Of a stretch of 64,000 bases of DNA, positions 39,954 through 48,523 are shown piece by piece; within the stretch, counting starts at the first letter, position 1; the number at the start of each line of letters is the position of its first letter. The notes under the pieces were generated by a model, which saw only the letters and a program-made list of their open reading frames with translations, had not been told where the DNA came from and ran no database searches. The translations under genes were made by a program, and so were the position numbers. Source of the stretch: Betaproteobacteria bacterium (GTDB lineage: Bacteria; Pseudomonadota; Gammaproteobacteria; Burkholderiales; Rhodocyclaceae); the NCBI GenBank assembly GCA_016194935.1, contig JACQAO010000070.1:1-64000 (forward strand). Direction: 5' to 3'.

Positions 39954-41961
39954 GGTGTTCCAGAAAATTCTCATCGCCAACCGGGGAGAAATCGCCTGCC
40001 GGGTCATCAAGACCGCGCGCCGCATGGGCATCCGCACGGTGGCGGTGTATTCCGAGGCCGATGCCGGCGCCCGCCATGTACGCCTGGCTGACGAGGCGGT
40101 GCTGCTCGGCCCGGCCGCGGCGCGCGAATCTTATCTGGTGAACGACAGGATCATCGCGGCGGCAAAGATGTGTGGCGCTGAGGCGATTCATCCGGGTTAT
40201 GGTTTCCTCTCCGAGAACGAAGATTTTGCCGCAGCTTGTGCAGAGAGCGGCATCGCTTTTATCGGCCCGCCGGTGGCGGCGATACGCGCCATGGGATCGA
40301 AGTCGGCGGCCAAAACCCTGATGGAAAAAGCCGGCGTTCCGCTTACGCCCGGCTATCATGGCAACCAGCAGGATGCGGATTTTCTTGGGAAGCAGGCGGA
40401 CGCCATCGGCTACCCGGTGCTCATCAAAGCCAGCGGCGGCGGCGGCGGCAAGGGCATGCGGATTGTGCGCGCGGCCAAGGAATTCGCCGATGCCCTGGCC
40501 TCTTGTCAGCGCGAGGCGTCAGCAAGTTTCGGCGAAGACCAGGTGCTGATCGAGCGTTACTTGCAGCGCCCGCGTCACATCGAATTTCAGGTGTTCGGCG
40601 ACACGCAAGGGAATGTCGTGCATCTGTTCGAGCGCGACTGCTCGGTTCAACGCCGCCACCAGAAAGTATTGGAGGAAGCCCCTGCCCCCGGCATGACGGT
40701 AGAGCGTCGCGCCGCGATGGGCAAGGCGGCGGTCGATGCGGCCAAGGCCGTCGGCTATGTCGGCGCCGGCACGGTGGAGTTCATCGTCGATAAAGATGGG
40801 ACGTTCTATTTCATGGAAATGAACACCCGGCTGCAAGTCGAACATCCGGTGACCGAAATGATTACCGGCCTCGACCTGGTCGAATGGCAGTTGCGCGTCG
40901 CTTCTGGCGAGCCGCTGCCGCTGACGCAGAAACAGTTGTCGATACGCGGCCATGCCCTGGAAGCGCGCATCTACGCCGAAGATCCGGACAAAGGCTTCCT
41001 GCCCTCCACCGGCAAGCTGCTGCATCTTGCGCCGCCGCAGGAGTCGCTGCATGTGCGGGTCGATACGGGCGTCGAGCAGGGCGACGAGATTTCGCCGCAC
41101 TACGATCCCATGATCGCCAAGCTGATCGTCTGGGACGAGACCCGCGAACGCGCCCTGGCGCACATGCTGCAAGCCTTGGCGCAATACCGCGTGGTCGGCG
41201 TCGCCAACAACGTCGCTTTCCTCTCACGGCTGGTGGCCTGCCCGGCCTTTACACAGGCCGACCTCGACACCAGTCTGATCGAGCGCGAGCAGGATTTTCT
41301 TTTCCCCGCTGGCGACACCCGCGAACCGCCGCACGAAGCCTGGCTGGCCGCAGCGCTGGCCGAACTGCTGCGCGAAGATGCGCTGGCGAAGAAACAGGCG
41401 GCGCAACACCCGGACCCGTATTCGCCCTGGCATAGCCGCAACGGCTGGCGTCTCAACAGCACGGCACGCCGCACCCTGTTGTTTCGCCACGGCGAGCTGG
41501 AGCAGCCGCTCTCCGTGGCATACACAGGACAGGGCTACAACATAGCTTGTGATGGACGCACCACACAGGCGAGCGGCCAGTTGCTGGCGGACGGACAGTT
41601 GCGCATCGACCTCGAAGGCAAGCGCCTGGTGGCGACCGTGATCGACGCCGGTGAGCGCCGACATGTTTTTCTGCACGGTCGCGTTCATGTCCTGTCCAGG
41701 GTAGACCCGCTACACCATGCCAGCGAAGACGGCGGCGCCGAAGGCAGCCTGATCGCGCCGATGCCCGGCAAAGTGATCGCGCTGATCGCCCAGCCTGGCG
41801 CCAAGGTGGAGAAAGGCGCGCCGCTGCTGATCCTCGAAGCCATGAAAATGGAACACACCATCGCCGCACCCAGCGCGGGGTTGGTGAAAAGCTTTCACTA
41901 CAACGTCGGCGATCAGGTGACGGATGGGGCGGAATTGGTGGAGTTCGTGGCTGAGGATTGA
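39940..41961 (+). CDS. liuD: 3-Methylcrotonyl-CoA carboxylase, alpha (biotin carboxylase/carrier) subunit
   Basis: An ATP-dependent biotin carboxylase (FQKILIANRGEIACRVIKTA at the N terminus, KASGGGGGKGMR ATP loop, MEMNTRLQVEHPVTE) fused through a BT-type middle domain to a C-terminal biotinyl domain with EAMKMEHT. It is 673 residues from the ATG at 39940 (MKANKVFQKIL); a longer upstream frame is a shadow of the cupin gene. It is the last enzyme of the operon. Confidence 0.95.
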   Translation: MKANKVFQKILIANRGEIACRVIKTARRMGIRTVAVYSEADAGARHVRLADEAVLLGPAAARESYLVNDRIIAAAKMCGAEAIHPGYGFLSENEDFAAACAESGIAFIGPPVAAIRAMGSKSAAKTLMEKAGVPLTPGYHGNQQDADFLGKQADAIGYPVLIKASGGGGGKGMRIVRAAKEFADALASCQREASASFGEDQVLIERYLQRPRHIEFQVFGDTQGNVVHLFERDCSVQRRHQKVLEEAPAPGMTVERRAAMGKAAVDAAKAVGYVGAGTVEFIVDKDGTFYFMEMNTRLQVEHPVTEMITGLDLVEWQLRVASGEPLPLTQKQLSIRGHALEARIYAEDPDKGFLPSTGKLLHLAPPQESLHVRVDTGVEQGDEISPHYDPMIAKLIVWDETRERALAHMLQALAQYRVVGVANNVAFLSRLVACPAFTQADLDTSLIEREQDFLFPAGDTREPPHEAWLAAALAELLREDALAKKQAAQHPDPYSPWHSRNGWRLNSTARRTLLFRHGELEQPLSVAYTGQGYNIACDGRTTQASGQLLADGQLRIDLEGKRLVATVIDAGERRHVFLHGRVHVLSRVDPLHHASEDGGAEGSLIAPMPGKVIALIAQPGAKVEKGAPLLILEAMKMEHTIAAPSAGLVKSFHYNVGDQVTDGAELVEFVAED

Positions 41962-42010
41962 AGGTGAAATCTATTAGTACGGATCACGAACCCATTCACG
42001 GAGTCATGTC

Positions 42011-42712
42011 ATGCAAAACCAAGAACCCGCTATTGTTTTTGACCAAGAACGCGCCACTTCCTACGACAAGCAAGTCGGAAAATTGGCGCCCATGCGCGAC
42101 GCACTTCATTTTCTTATCCGCATGGTGCTTTCCGAACTTCCTGTCGACGCACGGATTCTCTGCATCGGCGCTGGAACCGGCGCAGAATTGATTGACCTTG
42201 CTCAAGCATTTCCACAGTGGCGGTTCACTGCCGTAGAGCCGGCGGCGCCCATGCTGGACATTTGTCGCCAGCGAGCCGAAGACTGTGGCGTTGCTTCGCG
42301 TTGTACCTTCCACGAAGGTTATCTTGATTCGCTTCCAGAATTGGGTTTTTTCGATGGAGCAACGTGTATTTTGGTTTCTCAATTTTTAATGCGGCCAGAG
42401 GAGCGGCGCAATTTATTTCGGCAAATTGCCGCACGACTACGCCCCGATGGGTGTTTAGTGAGTGCTGATTTAGCCTCCGATATGTCCACTTCAGCTTACA
42501 AAAATCTTTTTGAAGTTTGGGCGCGGACAATGAGGTATTCTGAAATGCCTGCCGAGGAACTTGAAAAGCGTCTTGCCTCTTGTGGCCGGGATGTCGCAGT
42601 ACTCCCACCATCGGAAATTGAATCAATCATTGCGTCGAGCGGCTTTAACGTACCCGTATTGTTTTTCCAGACCCTTCTCATTCATGCTTGGTATTCCAAA
42701 CTCGCCTCCTGA
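42011..42712 (+). CDS. Class I SAM-dependent methyltransferase
   Basis: A 233-residue methyltransferase with motif I ILCIGAGTGAELIDLA (about 49-64), motif II acidic AVEPAAPMLDICR and a post-motif region SQFLMRPEERRNLFRQIAARLRPDG. The substrate is unknown. Base composition is visibly lower in GC than the liu genes just upstream, and codon use differs. This marks the start of an accessory patch that runs to about 44.57 kb. Confidence 0.88.
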   Translation: MQNQEPAIVFDQERATSYDKQVGKLAPMRDALHFLIRMVLSELPVDARILCIGAGTGAELIDLAQAFPQWRFTAVEPAAPMLDICRQRAEDCGVASRCTFHEGYLDSLPELGFFDGATCILVSQFLMRPEERRNLFRQIAARLRPDGCLVSADLASDMSTSAYKNLFEVWARTMRYSEMPAEELEKRLASCGRDVAVLPPSEIESIIASSGFNVPVLFFQTLLIHAWYSKLAS

Positions 42713-42821
42713 TGCGGTAATCGGGGTTTGGCGGAATTTGTCGACGCTATCAAAATACAGGCTTGTGCCAATGCAATTGCCGCTGCGACTGAATACCGCA
42801 CATCCGGTTTAGGAGGGCATC

Positions 42822-43052
42822 ATGATTACTGAACACGCATCGGTGGTGCTGACAGAAGATATTCCCGGCGCAGGTCTTGAGGCTGGCGACGTGGGTGTGG
42901 TCGTACATATCCACCTCAATGACGAAGCCTACGAGGTTGAGTTCATGACGCTGGATGGTGGAACGCTGACGGTCGAAACGCTCTCCGCCCGGCAGGTTCG
43001 GGAAGCCAGGGGCCGGGATGTTCCGCACGTGCGCGAACGAATTGCCGCCTGA
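42822..43052 (+). CDS. DUF4926-domain protein
   Basis: A 76-residue protein made of a small beta-barrel-like domain (VVLTEDIPGAGLEAGDVGVVVHIH ... YEVEFMTLDGGTLTVETLSARQVR), as in DUF4926 proteins. These are often found next to toxin-antitoxin-like genes and have no known role. A GGAGGGCATC ribosome site precedes the ATG. The 109 bases upstream hold nothing recognisable. Confidence 0.75.
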   Translation: MITEHASVVLTEDIPGAGLEAGDVGVVVHIHLNDEAYEVEFMTLDGGTLTVETLSARQVREARGRDVPHVRERIAA

Positions 43053-43157
43053 CTTGGAAGTTTTCTCAAAGCAGATGGCAGGCCGCTATGCACTGAACCT
43101 CACTGACCCTTGCACCCATGATTGCGCATTGGTATCCAATCGGACACGCTGCAACCC

Positions 43158-43281
43158 ATGAATACCTTTGAGCGTTCCGAGGAATTCGACGCTTGGCTCA
43201 TCGGCCTGAAAGACGGGCCGCGCCAGGATCGCCCATCGAATACGGTCTACCGAGATGGCGCGGGCCTTGGATAAGGAGTGA
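43158..43281 (+). pseudogene. Remnant of a HigB/RelE-type toxin gene
   Basis: The first codons read MNTFERSEEFDAWLIGLKDG, the usual start of the addiction-module killer protein family. Translation then shifts and stops at 43272. In another frame the last codons before 43281 read STEMARALDKE then stop, matching the family's normal C terminus. The middle, including the catalytic beta sheet, is deleted. It lies 3 bases before the cognate antitoxin start, the standard toxin-first order. Confidence 0.75.
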
Positions 43282-43284
43282 ACT

Positions 43285-43572
43285 GTGGCGAAATTTTCCG
43301 CCTTCGATGCTGCCGACTACCTCGATGATGACGAGACCATTGCGGAGTACATAACCGCCGCGCTGGAAGATCCCAATCCCGATGTATTCCTAACCGCCGT
43401 GCGCGATGTAGCCCGCGCCCACGGCATGGCGCAGCTCGCCAAAGATGCCGGTCTTGGCCGCGAGAGCCTTTACAAGGCGTTTACGCTCGGCGCCAAGCCG
43501 CGCTACGACACGATGCTCAAGCTGCTTCATGCTCTCGGCGTCAAGCTGTCTGCTTCTCCCGTTCATTCATAA
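43285..43572 (+). CDS. HigA-type addiction-module antidote protein
   Basis: A 95-residue helix-turn-helix protein. FDAADYLDDDETIAEYITAALE, then RDVARAHGMAQLAKDAGLGRESLYKAF and MLKLLHALGVKL, match the antidote family partnering RelE/HigB-like toxins. It starts with GTG after GGAGTGAACT. Its toxin is decayed, so it is now an orphan DNA-binding protein that could still repress its own or other promoters. Confidence 0.88.
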   Translation: MAKFSAFDAADYLDDDETIAEYITAALEDPNPDVFLTAVRDVARAHGMAQLAKDAGLGRESLYKAFTLGAKPRYDTMLKLLHALGVKLSASPVHS

Positions 43573-43679
43573 CAACTCGCAGTTTCCCATCTTTCTCTGG
43601 CTTTCGACACGATGCAGCAACAGAACTGCTTTCGGCCATTCTGTTATCTTGCACAATTATTTCCAGCGTACCTTGACTA

Positions 43680-44564
43680 ATGCTTTCAGTGCTCGCACGC
43701 GGCGTACAGATAGTCGCTGCAATACATCACTCACATGGCGTCAAAGCCGCTGTCTCCGTGTGTCATCTCCGACACCAGTTTCCCCACTGGACGGAAGATT
43801 TCTGGCACGAGTCGCTTGTTCGGGCGCAGTGGTTTGCCGAGCCTGGCGTTGAGATTCCGGCTGTCGCTCCAGTAATACAGATGACGCCGAAGCGTGCGCA
43901 GGCGCTTCTTGCCCGCTCAGTCATACCTGCTGCATATTCCGGTGTGCGGGCCTGGGCGGAAGTCTCCGGTGCTGACAAAATCGTTTCACATTACCTGGAG
44001 CTTGCTTGCGCCGATCCTGGCTATCTTGGTCATCGCCTGTCTGTTCTTCTGGCATTCCACGAGGCCTGGCCTTTATATAAGAATGGCCCTCAACAAACAC
44101 TGTATCTGGATAGGCTCACCGAATTCATTCTTGCATGCGGCTTTACGATTTCGGCTGATGTATCAGAGACACCGGTAGTCACCTGGGATGCCGCCCTGTC
44201 GGCTGCATTGGAGCGACCCGGCTTCTTCGGGCACAACCTTATCTGTCTAGCGTGGGTGGGCCGAAATAAACATATCCTGTCTGTGACACAGTTTAATAGG
44301 GCCCTGGCTTGGGTGATCGGGACAGCCAGCACTGTGTCCGCAGAAGAGGAAGACAATATTTACGTACAGCCTGTTGCATTAAATGAGATTAGCGAAACTT
44401 CCCTGGAGAGTACGGTGAGCGGCTTGCTGGGTCGTGGCATACAAAACATTCACCTGCTCACGCTTGCCGACGCTATTGCATGGCTATGGCGTGAGTCGAA
44501 CAACCATGCCAGAACTCATCTTGCCGCTGTTGCGCAGCAACTCTGGCAAAAAGAGAAGAAGTGA
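43680..44564 (+). CDS. Hypothetical protein with internal duplication
   Basis: A 294-residue protein not recognised. Two internal segments resemble each other: DPGYLGHRLSVLLAF (about 112-126) and RPGFFGHNLICLAWV (about 179-193), suggesting a duplicated helical module. There is no signal peptide or clear membrane helix. An in-frame stop lies two codons before the ATG, so the start cannot be further upstream. The GC content is lower than the flanking genes. The first 40 residues are less convincing than the rest and the true start may be internal. Confidence 0.6.
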   Translation: MLSVLARGVQIVAAIHHSHGVKAAVSVCHLRHQFPHWTEDFWHESLVRAQWFAEPGVEIPAVAPVIQMTPKRAQALLARSVIPAAYSGVRAWAEVSGADKIVSHYLELACADPGYLGHRLSVLLAFHEAWPLYKNGPQQTLYLDRLTEFILACGFTISADVSETPVVTWDAALSAALERPGFFGHNLICLAWVGRNKHILSVTQFNRALAWVIGTASTVSAEEEDNIYVQPVALNEISETSLESTVSGLLGRGIQNIHLLTLADAIAWLWRESNNHARTHLAAVAQQLWQKEKK

Positions 44565-44576
44565 AATCGAATCTGG

Positions 44577-46040
44577 TTAACGTTTCCGCTCTCCCGGATT
44601 CCCGCGCAGTGCGAGTTTTGCCGCCAGTGCTCCCAGACGTTTAACGGCTTCCTCGAAACGTGGCGACCAGGGGTTGCCGCAGTTCAGGCGCAAGCAATTA
44701 CTATAGTGACCGTTGGCCGAGAAAAGATCGCCGGGAACCAGGGCGATGCCGGCGTGCAGGGCGTCTTCGAACAGCACTGAACTATTGATGCCGGCAGGCA
44801 TTTCGACCCAGAGTACCAGGCCGCCCTGGGGCTGCGCAAGCCGGGTGCCGGTGGGAAAATAGCGCAGCACCGCTTCGGACATCTGCATCACCTGCCGTTC
44901 GCAAGCGCGCCGCAAGCCGCGCAGATGGCGGTCGAAAGCCGTCGATTCGAGATAACGGGCGACCACCAACTGGGTGATCGGATTGGTGGCGCCCGAGGTG
45001 AGTGTCTTCAGCGTCAGCAAGCCGGCATGGAAGCGGCCCGCCGCGACGTAGCCCAGGCGCAGGGAGGGGCTCAGGGTTTTCGACAGCGAGGTGCACAGCA
45101 TCACGTTGCCACTGGTATCGAACGACTTCACCGGCCAGGGACGATCCGGACCAAAATGCAGGTCGCCGTAAACGTCGTCTTCGATGATGGGAATTTTCCG
45201 CGCCGCCATCAACTCGGCGATGCGCTTTTTTTCCTGGTCCGGGATCAGGCTCCCCAGCGGGTTGTTGAAATTGCTCATCAGCAGGCAGGCAGCAATTTTC
45301 CGTTCGCGGGTGGCGATTTCCAGCGCGTCGACCGATATGCCGTGGCGGGGATGAGTGGGAATCTCCAAAGCCTTGAGTCCCAGTTGTTCCAGCAATTGCA
45401 ACATCAGGTAATACGAAGGCGACTCCACCGCCACCGTGTCGCCCGGCTTGGTCACGGCGTGCAGGCAGAGCGAAAGGGATTCGGTGCACGAGTTGGTGAT
45501 GACGATCTCGTCCGCCGCCAGGGGTTGGCCCCAGGCAAGCGAATGGCGCACCAATTGTCTGACCAGATCGGGATGATTAAAGGCGGTATGACTGGCCGCA
45601 TCGAGCAGCAACCCGGAACGCCGCCCGATAATCCCATAGAGGCGTTGCAGATGCGTGATCGGCAGCAGTTCGGCTGCCGGTAGCGCGGCCCCCAGGGGCG
45701 CCATCTCCTTGCGATTGTTGAGGGCGAGTATGTCCATCAGGCGGTGGTTGATATCGACGGCTACCGGACGTGCCAGACGTTTGTGCGTATGCGGCGCCAG
45801 TTGCAGGTTCTGACTGGGCGGCGGCGAGCGAACAAAAAATCCCGATTGCGGACGCGCCTCCACTTGGCCGCGATCTTCCAACTGCCGCAAGGCTTGCACC
45901 ACGGTCGACACGGACAGCTTCTTTTCGTGGGCCAGGCGGCGCACCGAGGGCAGCCGGTCGCCGGGCCGCAAGATGCGCCCGGCGATCATTCCGCCCAGCT
46001 CGTCCGCCAGTTGTTCGTATAGCAGCGCCTGCTGTTCCAT
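44577..46040 (-). CDS. MocR/GntR-type regulator with aminotransferase-like domain
   Basis: A 487-residue fusion of an N-terminal GntR winged helix (LADELGGMIAGRILRPGDRLPSVRRLAHEKKLSVSTV) and a type I PLP aminotransferase fold. SNFNNPLGSL, EDDVYGDLHFG and the PLP lysine in SLSKTLSPSLRLGY are intact. MocR proteins sense PLP or amino compounds and rarely catalyse. ATG at 46040 (MEQQALLYEQL) is favoured over one 22 codons upstream. Palindromes in its promoter region suggest autoregulation and control of the divergent DUF2917 gene. Confidence 0.92.
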   Translation of the reverse strand: MEQQALLYEQLADELGGMIAGRILRPGDRLPSVRRLAHEKKLSVSTVVQALRQLEDRGQVEARPQSGFFVRSPPPSQNLQLAPHTHKRLARPVAVDINHRLMDILALNNRKEMAPLGAALPAAELLPITHLQRLYGIIGRRSGLLLDAASHTAFNHPDLVRQLVRHSLAWGQPLAADEIVITNSCTESLSLCLHAVTKPGDTVAVESPSYYLMLQLLEQLGLKALEIPTHPRHGISVDALEIATRERKIAACLLMSNFNNPLGSLIPDQEKKRIAELMAARKIPIIEDDVYGDLHFGPDRPWPVKSFDTSGNVMLCTSLSKTLSPSLRLGYVAAGRFHAGLLTLKTLTSGATNPITQLVVARYLESTAFDRHLRGLRRACERQVMQMSEAVLRYFPTGTRLAQPQGGLVLWVEMPAGINSSVLFEDALHAGIALVPGDLFSANGHYSNCLRLNCGNPWSPRFEEAVKRLGALAAKLALRGNPGERKR

Positions 46041-46130
46041 GCCCAACCTTTCATGCCAACGGCCAATAGCGGATTTTCCCGCAAGCATGCCCAGGTCGAC
46101 AGGCACAGTTGCCGGCAGATTTGAGCAGCA

Positions 46131-46167
46131 CAGTTTATATAAACTGAAATTGTAATGGTGACAATTT
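46131..46167. promoter_or_regulatory. Palindromes between the MocR regulator and DUF2917 gene
   Basis: CAGTTTATATAAACTG (46131-46146) is a perfect 16-base palindrome. It is followed at once by AAATTGT (46147-46153) and its inverted partner ACAATTT (46161-46167). Both lie in the 208-base divergent interval and are good candidate operators for the MocR protein. The sequence TTTATATAAAC could also act as a -10 region. Confidence 0.65.
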
Positions 46168-46248
46168 AAGCTGGTTGTATCTGTACTGTACCTCGCTGCA
46201 TTCCTAGACTGTCAGTGTGTTTGCATTGAACTGTCCGGGAGAGCCGTC

Positions 46249-46521
46249 TTGCGCTTGTCATTGAAGAATGGAGTCATCCAGTTGGCCGAGGGAAGGTTGC
46301 TGACTTTTCGCGGCGCACGCAATATCCATCTTGAATGCACTGCGGGGATGGTGTGGCTCACGGTCGAGGGTCAGGCCGGCGATTTCCTGCTGACCAAGGG
46401 AGAACGCTTGCGCATCGAGAGCAACGGCCTGGCACTTGTTGAAGGCTCGCCAGCGGGGTCGATACGGCTGGTCAGCGGCGCACCTTGGTTGATTCGTTCG
46501 ATGGTACCCGCTACCGTGTAG
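46249..46521 (+). CDS. DUF2917-domain protein
   Basis: A 90-residue beta-rich protein (NGVIQLAEGRLLTFRGARNIHLECTAGMVWLTVEGQAGDFLLTKGE...), which fits the DUF2917 family common in betaproteobacteria next to MocR or GntR regulators. Function unknown. It appears to start with TTG after GGGAGAGCCGTC. It is divergent from the regulator and probably its target. Confidence 0.75.
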   Translation: MRLSLKNGVIQLAEGRLLTFRGARNIHLECTAGMVWLTVEGQAGDFLLTKGERLRIESNGLALVEGSPAGSIRLVSGAPWLIRSMVPATV

Positions 46522-46638
46522 ACGGGGAATTGCAAACGCCAAGTGGCAGACGACCGCGAGTAGGCAGTGTGGATTCGTGAAAACGGAATGACGATCCGGC
46601 ATCGCCAGATCGTTGCCGTCTGTCCGGCAGCTATTTGT

Positions 46639-47094
46639 CTATTTGTTCTGGTTGGCGGCGTTGTTTGGCGGGCCGAATTCAAAGTTTACTTCCGCTCCAA
46701 CAGGCTGGTTCCGTCCCACCGTGAAGTAATAAATCAGGTTAGCCAAACCCACCGCGCTGGGAATCAGACCCCAGGCTGCGGCTTCGAGGCTTCGGTTCAA
46801 TGCCAGCGCAGCCATCAAGGCCACGCCCACAAACAGCCATATCAGTCCGCGGCGCAGCCTGCCGCCTGGCGACTCCTGCCAGCGACCGTGACCGCGCTGG
46901 AAAAATTCAGGGGGCAGGGGCGGCACTTCCATGCCGCGCTCTATGGCGAGCAGTCTTTCCTTGTGGTGCAGATCGAACATCTCGCGCTTGCGCTGATGAT
47001 CGGTCAATACGGCCAGCATGGCCAGGCCGACTCCCATGACGATTCCTATGATGGGGATGAGAAGGGGTAGTGCCTTCACGAGATCGTTGTCCAT
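46639..47094 (-). CDS. DUF6249-type inner-membrane protein
   Basis: A 151-residue protein with an N-terminal membrane helix (ALPLLIPIIGIVMGVGLAMLAVL, about 8-30), a basic cytoplasmic segment (DHQRKREMFDLHHKERLLAIERGMEVPPLP) and two further helices (about 83-125). The HHKERLLAIERG motif is typical of small membrane proteins beside ECF sigma factors. It is divergent from the sigma factor gene, with 129 bases between the starts, and may be part of its regulon. Confidence 0.75.
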   Translation of the reverse strand: MDNDLVKALPLLIPIIGIVMGVGLAMLAVLTDHQRKREMFDLHHKERLLAIERGMEVPPLPPEFFQRGHGRWQESPGGRLRRGLIWLFVGVALMAALALNRSLEAAAWGLIPSAVGLANLIYYFTVGRNQPVGAEVNFEFGPPNNAANQNK

Positions 47095-47223
47095 GTCGAT
47101 ATCCTTTCGTTGAGGTTGTATTGCTGTTGGTACCTCGCGGGGCTGCCGCAGGTTTCAAACATTCCGTAATATATTTTCTGCGCAGGGTGAAACCTGGAAT
47201 GCAAAATTCGGGTAGAAAGCATA

Positions 47224-47823
47224 ATGAGCCCTGATCCGACACTCCCGCAACCGAGCCCTGCTGCTCAGCGTGATCGGGACATTGTCGATCTGCTGCGGAA
47301 TGACAAGCGGGTTGCAGCATTTGATCTCCTGGCAAAACGCTACGAAGCCAAGGTCTATCGGCTATGCGTAGCTTTTCTGCGCGATCCGGTCGCAGCACAG
47401 GATGTGGCGCAGGAGAGCCTGATCCGGGTGTGGAAGGCGCTGCCCAGCTACAATGCGACTGCTGCGCTGTCGACGTGGATTTATGCTATCACCCGCAACC
47501 GCTGTCTCACGGCGCTGGCGAGTGGGCAAAAAGTGTTGTCGTTAAGTGATGAGACCGTCGAGGCGGAGGCGGAGGCGGTGGCGGTCGTCGATGGCAATTC
47601 AGAAACAGTATCAACGCTCCACCGGCTGGTTGATGATCTGCCGGAAGCCGCACGGCGGGTGATTACGCTGTTTTACTTTGAGGAGCGCTCGGTCGCCGAG
47701 GTGGCGGCCCTGCTTGGATGCCCGGAAGGCACAGTGAAGACCCATTTGTTTCGCGCTCGGGCGAGCCTGCTTGCAAAACTATCCTTGCTGGGGCTCGCAG
47801 ACCCTGAGTTGTGGACAGTATGA
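47224..47823 (+). CDS. ECF-family RNA polymerase sigma factor
   Basis: A 199-residue sigma-70-like protein lacking regions 1 and 3. Region 2 contains CVAFLRDPVAAQDVAQESLIRVWKAL, and region 4 contains RSVAEVAALLGCPEGTVKTHLFRARASL. It probably drives a small stress or envelope regulon. Its stop overlaps the next gene as ATGA, the usual arrangement with an anti-sigma factor. Confidence 0.93.
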   Translation: MSPDPTLPQPSPAAQRDRDIVDLLRNDKRVAAFDLLAKRYEAKVYRLCVAFLRDPVAAQDVAQESLIRVWKALPSYNATAALSTWIYAITRNRCLTALASGQKVLSLSDETVEAEAEAVAVVDGNSETVSTLHRLVDDLPEAARRVITLFYFEERSVAEVAALLGCPEGTVKTHLFRARASLLAKLSLLGLADPELWTV

Positions 47824-48263
47824 CGGAGGCATGGATGATGCAAAATCAATATCAGAAGGATGCGTGGCCGCAAGGCGATCCGCTGGATCGCGCACTTTCG
47901 GCAAGCTTGCGTGCGCCCGCATTGCCGACAGGTTTTCATGAGGCGCTGCGCACTGCGATTGAGCGCGAAATCGGACAAGGTATTCTGGTGCGACGCAGCG
48001 CACTTGAGTCTGATCATTTGCAACGCCTGGCGGAGCTGCGCGCAGGCTATGTCAGGGTGCGGCGGCATATGCTGGCGCTTGCGCTGGCGGTGGCCTTTAC
48101 CGTAGGCGCAAGTGCTACGGTGGCTATTCCCTGGCTGGCCACTGCTATCGGCAGCGATGTTGCAACCCTGGCAATGTGGTTTGCGACCGCGATAGGTATC
48201 GGTATCGGTGCAATCGCATCATTCCAGAAATTCGGGTTTCACTCAGATTTCGCCAATCTTTAA
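47820..48263 (+). CDS. Putative membrane anti-sigma factor
   Basis: A 147-residue protein with a soluble N-terminal domain (about 1-80) and two hydrophobic helices (about 83-103 and 118-138). Translational overlap with the ECF sigma gene and this topology suggest an anti-sigma role. No zinc HxxxCxxC motif is visible, so it would not be a classical ZAS protein. Alternative starts at MMQNQ are possible. Confidence 0.6.
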   Translation: MTEAWMMQNQYQKDAWPQGDPLDRALSASLRAPALPTGFHEALRTAIEREIGQGILVRRSALESDHLQRLAELRAGYVRVRRHMLALALAVAFTVGASATVAIPWLATAIGSDVATLAMWFATAIGIGIGAIASFQKFGFHSDFANL

Positions 48264-48282
48264 CCGGTGCAGGAGAAAGACA

Positions 48283-48483
48283 ATGAAATACGCATGGATG
48301 CTGTCCATCACAGTTGCAATGCTGGCCGGTTGCAACAGCAAGCCGCAGAACGAAGCCAAGCCCCAGCCGCCGCAGTTCATCCAGGAGCAGAAGCAGGCGC
48401 TGGACAAGGCCAAGGGCGTGGGTGACACCCTGGAAAAGCAGGCGGAAGAGCAGAAGAAGCAGGTCGAGGACGCCGCCAAGTAG
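48283..48483 (+). CDS. Small lipoprotein
   Basis: A 66-residue precursor with a lipobox LAGC at residues 14-17, giving a mature coiled-coil-like, Lys/Gln/Glu-rich peptide (EQKQALDKAKGVGDTLEKQAEEQKKQ region). ATG at 48283 has a GCAGGAGAAAGACA ribosome site; a longer upstream frame is rejected. It follows the presumed anti-sigma gene by 19 bases and is a likely member of that operon. Confidence 0.8.
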   Translation: MKYAWMLSITVAMLAGCNSKPQNEAKPQPPQFIQEQKQALDKAKGVGDTLEKQAEEQKKQVEDAAK

Positions 48484-48523
48484 AACAGGCGGACTCAACC
48501 AGCCCGCGCGTCACGAAATATCC

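Noticed and set aside
42713-42821. Small gene or RNA between methyltransferase and DUF4926
   Set aside because: No start with ribosome site, hairpin or conserved peptide could be seen.
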